From CAWDMN01 sp963803155 (GTDB taxonomy: Bacteria > Acidobacteriota > Terriglobia > Versatilivoradales > Versatilivoraceae): a stretch of 26,751 bases of DNA. Under the pieces are notes generated by a model. It ran no database searches and was not told where the DNA came from. It saw only the letters and a program-made list of their open reading frames with translations. A program made the position numbers and the translations under genes. The DNA lies in the NCBI GenBank assembly GCA_963803155.1, contig CAWDMN010000017.1:1-26751 (forward strand), written 5' to 3'. Shown one piece after another: positions 8,107 through 15,523 of the stretch (the first letter of the stretch is position 1; the number at the start of each line of letters is the position of its first letter).

Positions 8107-8736
8107 ATGGAAATCGCCATTTTGCTTTTTGACGGGCTAACAGCGTTGGATGCGATTGGACCATATGAAGTGCTAAAGTCCATGCCTGGAGCGCAAATCC
8201 GGTTTGTGGCAAAATCGGACGGGCCTGTGCAAATAAACGGCAGCAATCTGCGTCTGCTGCCTGATTGTATTCTTGAGGACAGTCTCGATCCAGCGATTGT
8301 ACTCATCCCAGGCGGACCTGGAGCGCGGCTTGCATTGCGCGATCCGGCAATTCTTGACTGGATTCGATCTGTTCATGAGACCGGCCGCTGGACGACATCC
8401 GTTTGTACGGGCTCGCTAATCCTGGGTGCAGCGGGCATCTTGCAGGGGCTCAAGGCTACTTCCCATTGGCTTGCCCTGGAGGAGTTGCGGCAATTTGGCG
8501 CAGACCCTGTCAGCGAGCGTGTCGTTCGCGAGGGCAAAGTCATTACCGCCGCCGGGGTATCCGCGGGCATCGATATGGCGCTGACATTGGTTGGGCTTGA
8601 ATGCGGGGAGAAAACCGCTCAGGCAATACAGCTTGGAATAGAATATGACCCTCAGCCGCCCTATAATTCTGGATCGGCCGCCAAAGCCCCCCCGGCCATA
8701 GTTGAATTGCTCAAGAGCCGTGCTCAAAGCCGTTGA
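8107..8736 (+). CDS. DJ-1/PfpI family protein, isonitrile-hydratase-like
   Basis: The 209-residue product has the class-I glutamine-amidotransferase-like fold of the DJ-1/PfpI family. It starts with EIAILLFDGLTALDAIGPYEVL, and the nucleophile-elbow cysteine is C100 in TSVCTGSLILGAAG, followed by KATSHW. The CTG sequence and the early acid D15 match the subgroup that includes bacterial isonitrile hydratase (InhA) and the N-terminal half of GlxA/FtrA-like AraC regulators. No AraC domain follows, so this is the stand-alone form. The substrate cannot be told from sequence. ATG 8107 is chosen over an in-frame GTG/ATG-like start 57 bases upstream because GAGG lies about nine bases before it and the family begins there. 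It is followed 46 bases later by a membrane protein gene. Confidence 0.88.
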   Translation: MEIAILLFDGLTALDAIGPYEVLKSMPGAQIRFVAKSDGPVQINGSNLRLLPDCILEDSLDPAIVLIPGGPGARLALRDPAILDWIRSVHETGRWTTSVCTGSLILGAAGILQGLKATSHWLALEELRQFGADPVSERVVREGKVITAAGVSAGIDMALTLVGLECGEKTAQAIQLGIEYDPQPPYNSGSAAKAPPAIVELLKSRAQSR

Positions 8737-8782
8737 AAGCATTATCAGTGATGCCATAGGTCAAACATCTAACGGAACCAAC

Positions 8783-9199
8783 ATGCCAGAGACTAGAGAG
8801 ATCAACCCGCAAAAGCCCGCACCTACAGAACTGGAAGAGGCGCCAATTTTGCCCGACGGGTCAACAAGGGCGCTTCGAATTGTCAGGCTCGTCCACACCG
8901 TCATTTGGGCGCTCTTTGCCGCTTGCATCGCTCTAATTCCTGTCTTCGCTTGCTTAGACAGGTATAGCGTTGCATACATCTTCATTGCCATCGTCTTTGT
9001 CGAAGTGCTCATCCTGATCGTCAACGGCTGGAGCTGTCCGCTCACTAGCATAGCGGTTCGCTACACTCATGAACGCCGCGACAACTTCGATATCTATCTG
9101 CCAGAATGGATTGCCAGCAACAACAAGCTCATATTCGGCACTTTGTACGTGGCGGGCATTCTTCTCACTGTGGCAAGGTCCGCCAGCTCCCAGCGCTAA
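8783..9199 (+). CDS. Small membrane protein, DUF2784-like
   Basis: The product is 138 residues. A roughly 30-residue polar, proline-rich N-terminus precedes three hydrophobic helices (about 37-57, 63-81 and 114-131). Between the second and third lies NGWSCPLT, followed by RYTHERRDNFDIYLPEW. The W-x-CPLT sequence after a membrane helix resembles the DUF2784 group, whose function is not known. I infer an inner-membrane location. ATG 8783 is used because the longer reading from 8702 overlaps the preceding gene and adds no hydrophobic or conserved segment. It probably belongs to one transcript with the DJ-1 gene and the next membrane protein. Confidence 0.72.
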   Translation: MPETREINPQKPAPTELEEAPILPDGSTRALRIVRLVHTVIWALFAACIALIPVFACLDRYSVAYIFIAIVFVEVLILIVNGWSCPLTSIAVRYTHERRDNFDIYLPEWIASNNKLIFGTLYVAGILLTVARSASSQR

Positions 9200-9276
9200 T
9201 CTCTTGAATTCCCGGAACACCTAAAGCGCGGCCAGCGGTAAGTTTCAGCGCCGAATAAAACGGGAGAGAGAGAACA

Positions 9277-9717
9277 ATGACACGAAATCAAGGCGCAGTG
9301 ACCGTTTGCTTGGGTGGTGTCGTTATTTCTCTATTGCTGGTCGGCATCGTCAGCGGCACCATTATCCGGCACCTGATTCAAATTTCTCCCCTAATTATGG
9401 CACTGACGTTGGTCGTGATACGACCATCGTGGGGTTCTTATGCGTCCATCGCAGTCTTCTTTTTTTGGCTGTTTATCATGATCATCATCTGGCTGTACCT
9501 TCTCAAGATTACCCAAATCATTTCTGGACATTTCAGCGGGATCGAAATCAGTCTCACCATATTGATCGGTTGTTTTTCCTTACTCGGCATAATCTACTCG
9601 ATGCGGCTAGGATCCACACTCCGCTTGATTAGCCGCATGGCTTTTTTTCCCCTGTTTGCGGGGATACAATTTGGCGCCATAGTTCTTAGCTTTCATAGGA
9701 TTTTTGCTAATCGATGA
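9277..9717 (+). CDS. Hypothetical multi-pass membrane protein
   Basis: The product is 146 residues and mostly hydrophobic, with four or five predicted membrane helices (about 8-28, 34-50, 55-76, 86-105 and 117-140). I recognise no family motif. The start ATG is preceded by GGGAGAGAG with good spacing, which supports real translation. It lies 77 bases after the DUF2784-like gene on the same strand. The next gene converges from the other strand, so this is the last gene of the + strand block. Confidence 0.62.
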   Translation: MTRNQGAVTVCLGGVVISLLLVGIVSGTIIRHLIQISPLIMALTLVVIRPSWGSYASIAVFFFWLFIMIIIWLYLLKITQIISGHFSGIEISLTILIGCFSLLGIIYSMRLGSTLRLISRMAFFPLFAGIQFGAIVLSFHRIFANR

Positions 9718-9867
9718 GCCGAATCTGAATAAAATTTTGGGCCGCATTTTAGTTTTCGATTCTTCGCTCAGTGTACCGACTCATAAGGGGCCTTCGATCA
9801 GCCGGGGAGTTGTTCATCTGAGTTTACAATGTAAGCCCCTGAAATTGTCTCGCACCTCATATTGTCC

Positions 9868-11214
9868 CTATTTTCCGAAGGCTTGGGAGTCATTTCGCTT
9901 TCTGATCGCGCGGTAGAGCATGAGGCTGAGGCTGGCAAAAAAAATGGCGAAGAGGCTGTCGACAAGATCGGCAACGATAATCCCCAGCAGGAATCCGAAG
10001 GTTCCCAAAAGCATAAGCAGAGGGAGCAGGGGGAATCCGCGGATTCTAAATGGCCGGGCATTAGAAGGAAATCTCCATCTTAGGATCAACAGTGCGGCAA
10101 AGGTGGAAATGTTAATCATGGTTATAAAGAAAGCTGCAATGCCAACCAACCGCTCAAAACTTCCACTCAATACCAACAGGATGGCAGCAAAAGCAGTGAG
10201 CAGCAGCGCACTCACTGGCGTGCCACCCTGATTGATCACCGCAAGAGCATGGAAAGACAATCCATCGCGGCTCAGCGAAAATAGAATACGGGTTGAAATC
10301 AACAGAATGGCATGAATTAGCGGAATTAGAGAAAGAAGGGCCAGAACAGTGATGAATTTCTCTCCGTTCTCTCCAAATATTGCGCGCATTGCATCAGCGG
10401 CAGGCAAACTGGAATGGGCCAATTGAGAAAGAGGTAAAAAGAAGAGAAGTGCCAGATTCATGAGCAGGTAAATTACAGAGACGGCCAATGCTCCCCCCAT
10501 CATGGATCGAGGCAGATTCCGGCCGGGATCCCGATCCTCCTCCGCAAAATAAATTGCCCCTTGGTAGCCGTCAAAGGTGATAGTCACCATCTGAAAGGAG
10601 ATGACGAAAGCAACAAACAGAGCTAACCAATCCGGGTGAGCGTTGCCGCCTCCGGATTCGGAAAATGCTCCTCCAGTCCCAAAGGCAAAACAAGCTGCAA
10701 TCAACACCAGAAAAGCCAACGCCTTGAGCGCGCTGGTCAGCTTTTGTGCCTGGCTGCTCAAGCTTATCCCCTTTTGCTGCAAGAGGACGAATCCCATCAG
10801 AACTAAAACAGCCATCATGGTCTCTGAAATTCCCACGCGCGGGAATAACTTGATCAGATACTCCCCAAAGGTCCGGCTAATGTATGCCAAAGCTGTGCAC
10901 TTTGCGAACCAGTCGCACCAACCTACAATGAACCCCGCCTCATCACCAATCGCTTTGCGGGCATAAACATAAAATCCTCCAGCCTGCGGTAGCATGGTTC
11001 CCAATTCGCTAATCAAGTAAGCCCCCAGCAGTGCATAAAGGCCACCAATTCCCCAAACCATCAAAATCAAGGCAGGATGGCCCATTTCTCCTGCAATGCG
11101 CCCAGGCATGCGCAGTATTCCAATACCGATGGTCCCGCCAAATATCACCGCCACTCCAAACCCAACTCCGAGCATTCGCAACAATGTGTCTCGATGTTGA
11201 ATGGCTATTGGCAT
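9868..11214 (-). CDS. APC-superfamily amino-acid permease
   Basis: The 448-residue product has about 12 membrane helices and the APC signature in helix 1 (GTIGIGILRMPGRIAGEMG), followed by GAYLISELGTMLPQAGGFYVYARKAIG. It should move amino acids or polyamines across the inner membrane, by proton symport or exchange. The substrate cannot be assigned. The longest open frame begins at 11400, but the first 62 residues are basic, low in hydrophobicity and lie over a structured GC-rich segment. ATG 11214 (MPIAIQHRDTLLRML) gives the normal APC length and is used. The ribosome site is weak (GAGAA). Its roughly 180-base leader holds a folded element described separately. Confidence 0.9.
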   Translation of the reverse strand: MPIAIQHRDTLLRMLGVGFGVAVIFGGTIGIGILRMPGRIAGEMGHPALILMVWGIGGLYALLGAYLISELGTMLPQAGGFYVYARKAIGDEAGFIVGWCDWFAKCTALAYISRTFGEYLIKLFPRVGISETMMAVLVLMGFVLLQQKGISLSSQAQKLTSALKALAFLVLIAACFAFGTGGAFSESGGGNAHPDWLALFVAFVISFQMVTITFDGYQGAIYFAEEDRDPGRNLPRSMMGGALAVSVIYLLMNLALLFFLPLSQLAHSSLPAADAMRAIFGENGEKFITVLALLSLIPLIHAILLISTRILFSLSRDGLSFHALAVINQGGTPVSALLLTAFAAILLVLSGSFERLVGIAAFFITMINISTFAALLILRWRFPSNARPFRIRGFPLLPLLMLLGTFGFLLGIIVADLVDSLFAIFFASLSLMLYRAIRKRNDSQAFGK

Positions 11215-11308
11215 CTTTTCTCGGATAATCAACTTCAAACCCAAGTTTTGATCAGAACAGCATTGGATGGAATTCAACCGGCAAATCAGGAGGGGACATT
11301 TAATATTA

Positions 11309-11396
11309 GGGTGGAACGAACGATCCCTCAGGCGGTACCTCAACCCGCACGGCCTGCTTCTGTGAGCGTGCGCAGGAGCGCCCCCGCTCTCCACCC
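11309..11396 (-). ncRNA. Structured GC-rich leader element upstream of the permease
   Basis: GGGTGGA (11309-11315) pairs with TCCACCC (11390-11396) to close an 88-base domain. Inside are a CGCACG/CGTGCG stem (11346-11351 with 11367-11372) and a GAGCG/CGCTC hairpin with a four-base loop (11376-11389). The segment is much more GC-rich than its flanks and ends about 95 bases before the permease start. It could be a cis-regulatory RNA such as a riboswitch. I cannot match it to a known class, and the strand is inferred from the downstream gene. Confidence 0.4.
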
Positions 11397-11549
11397 GCAA
11401 ACCTGGTTGCCAGGCAGCGACTAAGTTGGCTCTGGTCTGCTATACAGCTGAAATTTTCAATTAAGTCAATGGAAGCGGAATTGAAAATCCACCATCTGAA
11501 CCTCATCCGGCGGGAAATTACATTCAAGCAAATAGCAAGTGGAGCGGCT

Positions 11550-12353
11550 TTATTCCATTTTCTTGAGCAGTTCTTTCCAGCGTTTCCATGCCTCAAGACG
11601 AGCATTCCGGTTGGGTTCGCTGGCATCTGGAGCTTCGCCGGCCCGCATAAAGCCGTGTCCGGCATTTTCGTAAATGACTGGTTCGTAAGTTTTTCCTGCT
11701 TTCCGCATTAACTCACGCGAGAGGGGGATCGTGGCGTTCACCCGGGCATCATTGCCTCCATAGAAGCCATATACCGGGCATTGAATTCGCTCGATTTCTT
11801 CAGCTTTTTCAGGTCCTCCTCCGTAAAAAACAAAGGCGGTTTGGACGGTTCGATTGTTGGTGGCATACCGGAAGGTTTGGCTTCCCCCCCAACAAAACCC
11901 ACCCGCCGCCACTTTCCCATTACAGGCGGGCAACTTGATCGCATATTGGACTACGGCGTCCAGATCTCCGGTGACTTGATCTGGAGGCAATGAAGACACG
12001 GCTTTGGTCACTTCGTCCCGACCGCCCAGTTCTGCCGTGCCTCCTCCATGGGGAGCCATGCCGGAAAGCAAATCTGGGGCAATGGCAATATAACCGGCAG
12101 CGGCGAGTTGGTCGGCCACGTTGCGCACCCAATCGGTCAGCCCGAAAATTTCATGGATGATCACGACGGCCATCGCTTTGTCCTTCACTTCTGGAAAAAC
12201 CAAAAAACATTGAACTTCCCGATTACCAGCTTTCACTTTCACCCATTCCTGATGGCGCGGGGATTTTTCGAGCTGCGTCTTGGCCCAATCCTGGGCTAAG
12301 GGTGAGAAAGTCATGGCGCATAACGCCAGCATACTTATTAATATTCGATTCAT
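11550..12353 (-). CDS. Secreted dienelactone-hydrolase family protein
   Basis: The 267-residue product has an N-terminal signal peptide (hydrophobic 4-18, likely cleavage near SPLA-Q). An alpha/beta-hydrolase domain of the dienelactone hydrolase family follows. The catalytic triad is C154 in GGFCWGG, D202 in YGGNDARV and H233 in AGHGFMR. The glutamate that controls the cysteine in DLH enzymes is present as E68 in IIHEIFGL. The family hydrolyses cyclic lactones or esters. A periplasmic carboxymethylenebutenolidase-like role is plausible, but the substrate is unknown. AGGAGAT precedes the ATG. It is transcribed divergently from bfr. Confidence 0.92.
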   Translation of the reverse strand: MNRILISMLALCAMTFSPLAQDWAKTQLEKSPRHQEWVKVKAGNREVQCFLVFPEVKDKAMAVVIIHEIFGLTDWVRNVADQLAAAGYIAIAPDLLSGMAPHGGGTAELGGRDEVTKAVSSLPPDQVTGDLDAVVQYAIKLPACNGKVAAGGFCWGGSQTFRYATNNRTVQTAFVFYGGGPEKAEEIERIQCPVYGFYGGNDARVNATIPLSRELMRKAGKTYEPVIYENAGHGFMRAGEAPDASEPNRNARLEAWKRWKELLKKME

Positions 12354-12765
12354 CTGATCTCCTAATTTCGGGTCAATCTATCTGGCCCATTCCAAAATCT
12401 CAGCTGGATTTCATTTTTTATTCTAACGCGCCCGAATGGGGATCCAAATCGGACGCGCCAGTAGATTTGGTCAGTTGGAGATTAAGTTCCGCAAAACTAT
12501 CTGCTGCAGTTCCACTTTTTCCCGTCGGCATTCGAGGCGTTCAAATCAATTTGATAGAGCAGCATCGACATAAACCGTAATTAATTGAAGAATTTTTTTT
12601 CCCCATCGGAGGGAAAACAAAATAATCAAACCCACGGTGATTTCCCTCATATGCCCATAGGGTGCCCAATCTGATGATGCTGATTTTGAAAATTTGACTA
12701 CTCCTCCATATTTTTTATTGGGAAGCGGACAGAGCACTGGTTAAACTCATAATGCTTTTTTCTCC

Positions 12766-12794
12766 TTGTCACACTGCTATTTAGTGACTATCAT
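12766..12794 (+). promoter_or_regulatory. Promoter of bfr with a dyad in its spacer
   Basis: TTGTCA (12766-12771), exactly 17 bases, then TATCAT (12789-12794) is a strong sigma-70-like match. The spacer carries the inverted repeat GTCAC (12768-12772) / GTGAC (12784-12788), which could be a regulator site. It does not resemble a Fur box or a CRP site. Confidence 0.6.
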
Positions 12795-12827
12795 TTGGCG
12801 ATTTGATGCAAATATAAGGAGAAACCT

Positions 12828-13295
12828 ATGAAAGGCAATAACCAGCTGCTGGACAAATTAAACGGATTATTAGCCGATGAATTGACTGCCATCAACCAGT
12901 ATATGGTTCATTCTGAGATGTGCGATAACTGGGGATATGATTTGCTCCATAAAATCATCGAGAAGCGGGCCATCGACGAAATGAAACATGCGGAAAAGGT
13001 GATTGCGCGAATCCTCTTCCTAGAGGGGATGCCGGTTGTCAGCCAGCTAAAGGAAATCAAGATCGGCAGAAGCGTGGAAGAACAGCTCGGCAGTGATGAA
13101 GTAGCGGAAGCCGGGGCAATCAAAGCGTATAATGACGCTGTCCGCTTGGCGATGGAAATCGGCGACAATGGAACTAGGGAGTTGTTGGATTCTATTTTGA
13201 AAGACGAAGAGGCTCATATCGACTGGCTGGAAGCTCAAATGGATCAAATCCGCCAGATGGGCATCCAGAATTATTTAGCCAATCAGGCATCCTAA
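12828..13295 (+). CDS. bfr: Bacterioferritin
   Basis: Bacterioferritin forms a 24-subunit, haem-containing shell that oxidises Fe(II) and stores it as a mineral core in the cytoplasm. The 155-residue product lines up with E. coli Bfr without gaps through the active site. The ferroxidase ligands E18, E51, H54, E94, E127 and H130 are all present. The axial haem ligand M52 sits in AIDEMKHAE. The C-terminus keeps the family ending GIQNYLANQ. The ribosome site AAGGAGA is strong and well spaced. It has its own promoter and appears monocistronic. No bacterioferritin-associated ferredoxin gene is adjacent. Confidence 0.97.
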   Translation: MKGNNQLLDKLNGLLADELTAINQYMVHSEMCDNWGYDLLHKIIEKRAIDEMKHAEKVIARILFLEGMPVVSQLKEIKIGRSVEEQLGSDEVAEAGAIKAYNDAVRLAMEIGDNGTRELLDSILKDEEAHIDWLEAQMDQIRQMGIQNYLANQAS

Positions 13296-13315
13296 GGGAT
13301 TTGCACAAAACGATC

Positions 13316-13398
13316 ACTCTAGCGCTGGAGAGAGTCACAGGGGGGGCATGGAACCTCGCCCCTGTCCATGCTCGTAAGAGTGGAAGCAACCACTCCGC
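13316..13398 (+). ncRNA. Structured segment downstream of bfr
   Basis: Several stems lie in a row. ACTCT/AGAGT spans 13316-13335. ACAGGGG (13337-13343) can pair with CCCCTGT (13359-13365). The interleaved GCATGG (13346-13351) can pair with CCATGC (13366-13371). GAGTGG/CCACTC spans 13379-13396 with a six-base loop. The two middle stems cross, so they are alternatives or a pseudoknot. It could be the 3' end of the bfr mRNA or a small RNA. The class is unknown. Confidence 0.35.
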
Positions 13399-13969
13399 GC
13401 ACTTTATGTTTTACCTTAAAGGCGCCATGGAGCAAATGTATCTTCAAGATTACTAAACAGTTTTCTGCCGCTAAGTGATCAAATCAAAAAGCACAAGGCT
13501 GAGAATAGCCACCTGGAAATCACAAAGCAATGCACAGCAAGCCAAACTGATCGCTCGTTGATGCTTCGCGATTTCGGCATGGTAAAACGAAACAATCCCG
13601 CAAAGAGAATAAGTACGAAGCGTAAGCGTATGATCCGGGCAACAGCACACCACTTGCCGTCAAATTTTCTTTGGAAGCCAAAGAGAAGGTGTCCACGCCT
13701 AAGCAATCTCCAATATCCTTCTTCCTTTCATCAGGTGAAAGAATAATGAAGCACGGACTATGTTGGTGGGAGGCGTCAATACTTGTAGTGGTTCTGCGCC
13801 CAAATTCCCCTCGCCAGAATCGTGAAGGCCTTTGTTGGAAATGTTGGTTCGTCCGATTCTTTGAAGGTTCTTCTCCTTTTTACCAAGTTTAAAAAAAATG
13901 AACATTTTATGAAAATTTCCGTTCTTATCATCGAAGTGAAATAAAGGCCGCTCTTTAAAGGAGCCTCTT
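13399..13969. other. Long gap without a recognisable gene
   Basis: Open frames of 60-75 codons occur on both strands here (for example 13479-13706 on -), but none has a recognisable motif together with a ribosome site. They overlap one another, as expected by chance. Confidence 0.5.
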
Positions 13970-14176
13970 ATGAACATGAACGCGAACATAGCCTATCGAC
14001 GATCCCTGATGGGGCCGCTGGTTTTAATTGGGATTGGAGTAGTTTTTCTTCTCCACAATCTGGTGGGATTTGAACTTTTCCATCTAATTCGCCGTTATTG
14101 GCCGGTGATTCTGATTGTTATCGGTCTTGCCAAGTTGGCTGAATATTATCGTGTGGGTCGCCAAATACCAAAATAA
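13970..14176 (+). CDS. Small two-helix membrane protein, LiaI/LiaF-like N-terminal (DUF5668-type)
   Basis: The product has 68 residues, with two hydrophobic helices (about 14-31 and 43-56). They read GPLVLIGIGVVFLLHNL and YWPVILIVIGLAKLAEYY. This G-P-L-x-LIxIGxxFLLxNL ... WPxxLIxIG pattern is characteristic of the LiaI-LiaF-like transmembrane domain found alone or in front of stress-sensor proteins. The function of the stand-alone form is not established. AAAGGAG is well placed before the ATG. A terminator follows 59 bases after the stop, so it is transcribed alone. Confidence 0.82.
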   Translation: MNMNANIAYRRSLMGPLVLIGIGVVFLLHNLVGFELFHLIRRYWPVILIVIGLAKLAEYYRVGRQIPK

Positions 14177-14234
14177 TTCCCTGCCTCGCCGAAAGAGGGA
14201 GACTTTACGTCTCGAAATGAAATATATCGATTCC

Positions 14235-14266
14235 AGATCTCCTGTTTTGTGGGAGCTCTTTTTTTT
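14235..14266 (+). terminator. Intrinsic terminator after the small membrane protein
   Basis: AGATCTCC pairs with GGGAGCTCT around a TGTTTTGT loop with one mismatch, and a run of eight T follows at once. Orientation and distance fit the gene at 13970-14176. Confidence 0.65.
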
Positions 14267-14297
14267 GAAATGAAATTATGTCGTCTTATGAATAGCA

Positions 14298-14345
14298 AGT
14301 AGACAGGCCAGGATCTAAGGACTCTTAGTTCCTGGCCTGTCTACT
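14298..14345. terminator. Long hairpin between convergent genes, overlapping the mazG stop
   Basis: A 16-base perfect inverted repeat (14298-14313 with 14330-14345) continues through one T-T mismatch into CTAAG/CTTAG with a four-base GACT loop. On the + strand CTGTG and nine T follow. The right arm covers the mazG stop codon (14341-14343), so the mazG mRNA also ends in this stem. It probably stops transcription in both directions. Confidence 0.7.
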
Positions 14346-15150
14346 CTGTGTTTTTTTTTGCTTCCTGCCACAGACGCTCCATTTCCTCGAGGTTGCTGGC
14401 ATGAATGTCCTTGCCATCCCGACGCAGACTCTCCTCGATATACTGAAAGCGCTTCACGAATTTTTGGTTGGTCTTCCGCAGGGCGGTTTCGGGGTCAATT
14501 TTCAAAAACCGGGCAATGTTTACCACCACAAATAGTAGATCTCCAATTTCTTGTTCCACGGCCGATTGGGCCTCTGGCGATTGGCCATCTTTAGTCTGCA
14601 GCGCATCCTTTAATTCATCGATTTCTTCATGGAGTTTGAAGAAGACTTCATCCAGGGTGGACCAATCAAAGCCAACCCGCGCAACTTTGCTGCTGATTTT
14701 ATGCGCCCTCAGGAGAGCCGGCATCTGAGGGAGGTTTTTGAGAATGGAAGCCTCTGCCTCCATCTCGCCTTTTTCCTTCCGTTCGTTTTGTTTAATTCGC
14801 TCCCAGTTTGTGAGCACTTCATCCGCTGAGGAAGCCTGGATATCGCCGAAAACATGCGGATGTCGGCGGATCATCTTGGAGAGGATTTTCTGGATTACAT
14901 CTTCAATATTGAAGCTCCCTTCCTCCCCGGCCAATTGGGCATGAAAAATCACCTGAAATAGCAGGTCACCCAGTTCCGCGCAAAATTCAGAACGGATTCC
15001 CGAATCTAATGCCTCCAGCACTTCATAGGCTTCTTCCAACAGCATGGGCTTCAAGGTGTCGAAATTCTGTTCCAGATCCCAGGGGCATCCCCCTGGACCT
15101 CGCAGTCTGGCCACCAGAGCCACCAATTCATAGAATTTACCGTCAGACAT
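14341..15150 (-). CDS. mazG: MazG nucleoside triphosphate pyrophosphohydrolase
   Basis: MazG hydrolyses (d)NTPs to NMP and pyrophosphate and helps clear aberrant nucleotides and lower ppGpp in starvation. The 269-residue product has two tandem MazG domains. The first has GCPWD (21-25), EEAYEVLEAL (39-48) and ELGDLLFQVIFHAQ (59-72). The second has EEIDEL (175-180) and EIGDLLFVVVNIARF (201-215). The EExxE and ExxD metal-binding motifs are intact in both. ATG 15150 is used because AAGGA lies five bases before it. In-frame ATGs at 15156 and 15195 would add 2 or 15 residues. It is transcribed divergently from the next gene. Confidence 0.93.
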   Translation of the reverse strand: MSDGKFYELVALVARLRGPGGCPWDLEQNFDTLKPMLLEEAYEVLEALDSGIRSEFCAELGDLLFQVIFHAQLAGEEGSFNIEDVIQKILSKMIRRHPHVFGDIQASSADEVLTNWERIKQNERKEKGEMEAEASILKNLPQMPALLRAHKISSKVARVGFDWSTLDEVFFKLHEEIDELKDALQTKDGQSPEAQSAVEQEIGDLLFVVVNIARFLKIDPETALRKTNQKFVKRFQYIEESLRRDGKDIHASNLEEMERLWQEAKKNTE

Positions 15151-15523
15151 TACCATCCTTTCTTCCCGGCAGAATATTCCGAAGGATATCATCAAATTCT
15201 TTTCTGAAGCAGACCAATTTTCTATGATCCTACCACGATAAGCTTCTCAAAACGGCTCTCGAAATTGATCGCGGATTTTGTAGAGATCGAGTCATCCCCA
15301 AAAGCACCCCGCGAATCATCCCTGGACGGAAAAAGAGAGAAGCAAATCCGAATCAGAAATAGAGTTGCGGCTTCACCGATCCCTGGAATCCATGCAGCTT
15401 CTTCTCGGCCCGGCGGGCAAACCAATTCACGCCTAAATATTCTGCGTTGACGTTTATCGATTTCTAACCCATCATGATATATATAAATCCGATCTATTTC
15501 ATCGTTCGCATCGCGAGGACACC
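15151..15523. other. Divergent intergenic region between mazG and the solute-binding lipoprotein
   Basis: It must hold promoters for both genes. TTGACG near 15448 and an AT-rich GATATATATAAA near 15475 are candidate elements for the + gene, but their spacing is too long for a standard promoter. I see no gene or RNA here. Confidence 0.35.

Noticed and set aside
11308..11320. AGGGTGGAACG resembling the T-box motif
   Set aside because: It is on + while the permease is on -, and the CCGCG part is missing. I saw no stem I or terminator of a T-box leader.
11215..11400. N-terminal extension of the permease to 11400
   Set aside because: The extra 62 residues are polar and basic, unlike APC proteins, and lie over the structured RNA segment.
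11306..11665. 119-codon frame on - upstream of the permease
   Set aside because: Overlaps the dienelactone-hydrolase end and the structured leader; basic, low-complexity and without a motif.
13479..13706. Open frame of 75 codons on - after bfr
   Set aside because: Overlapped by other frames of similar size on both strands, and no start signal.
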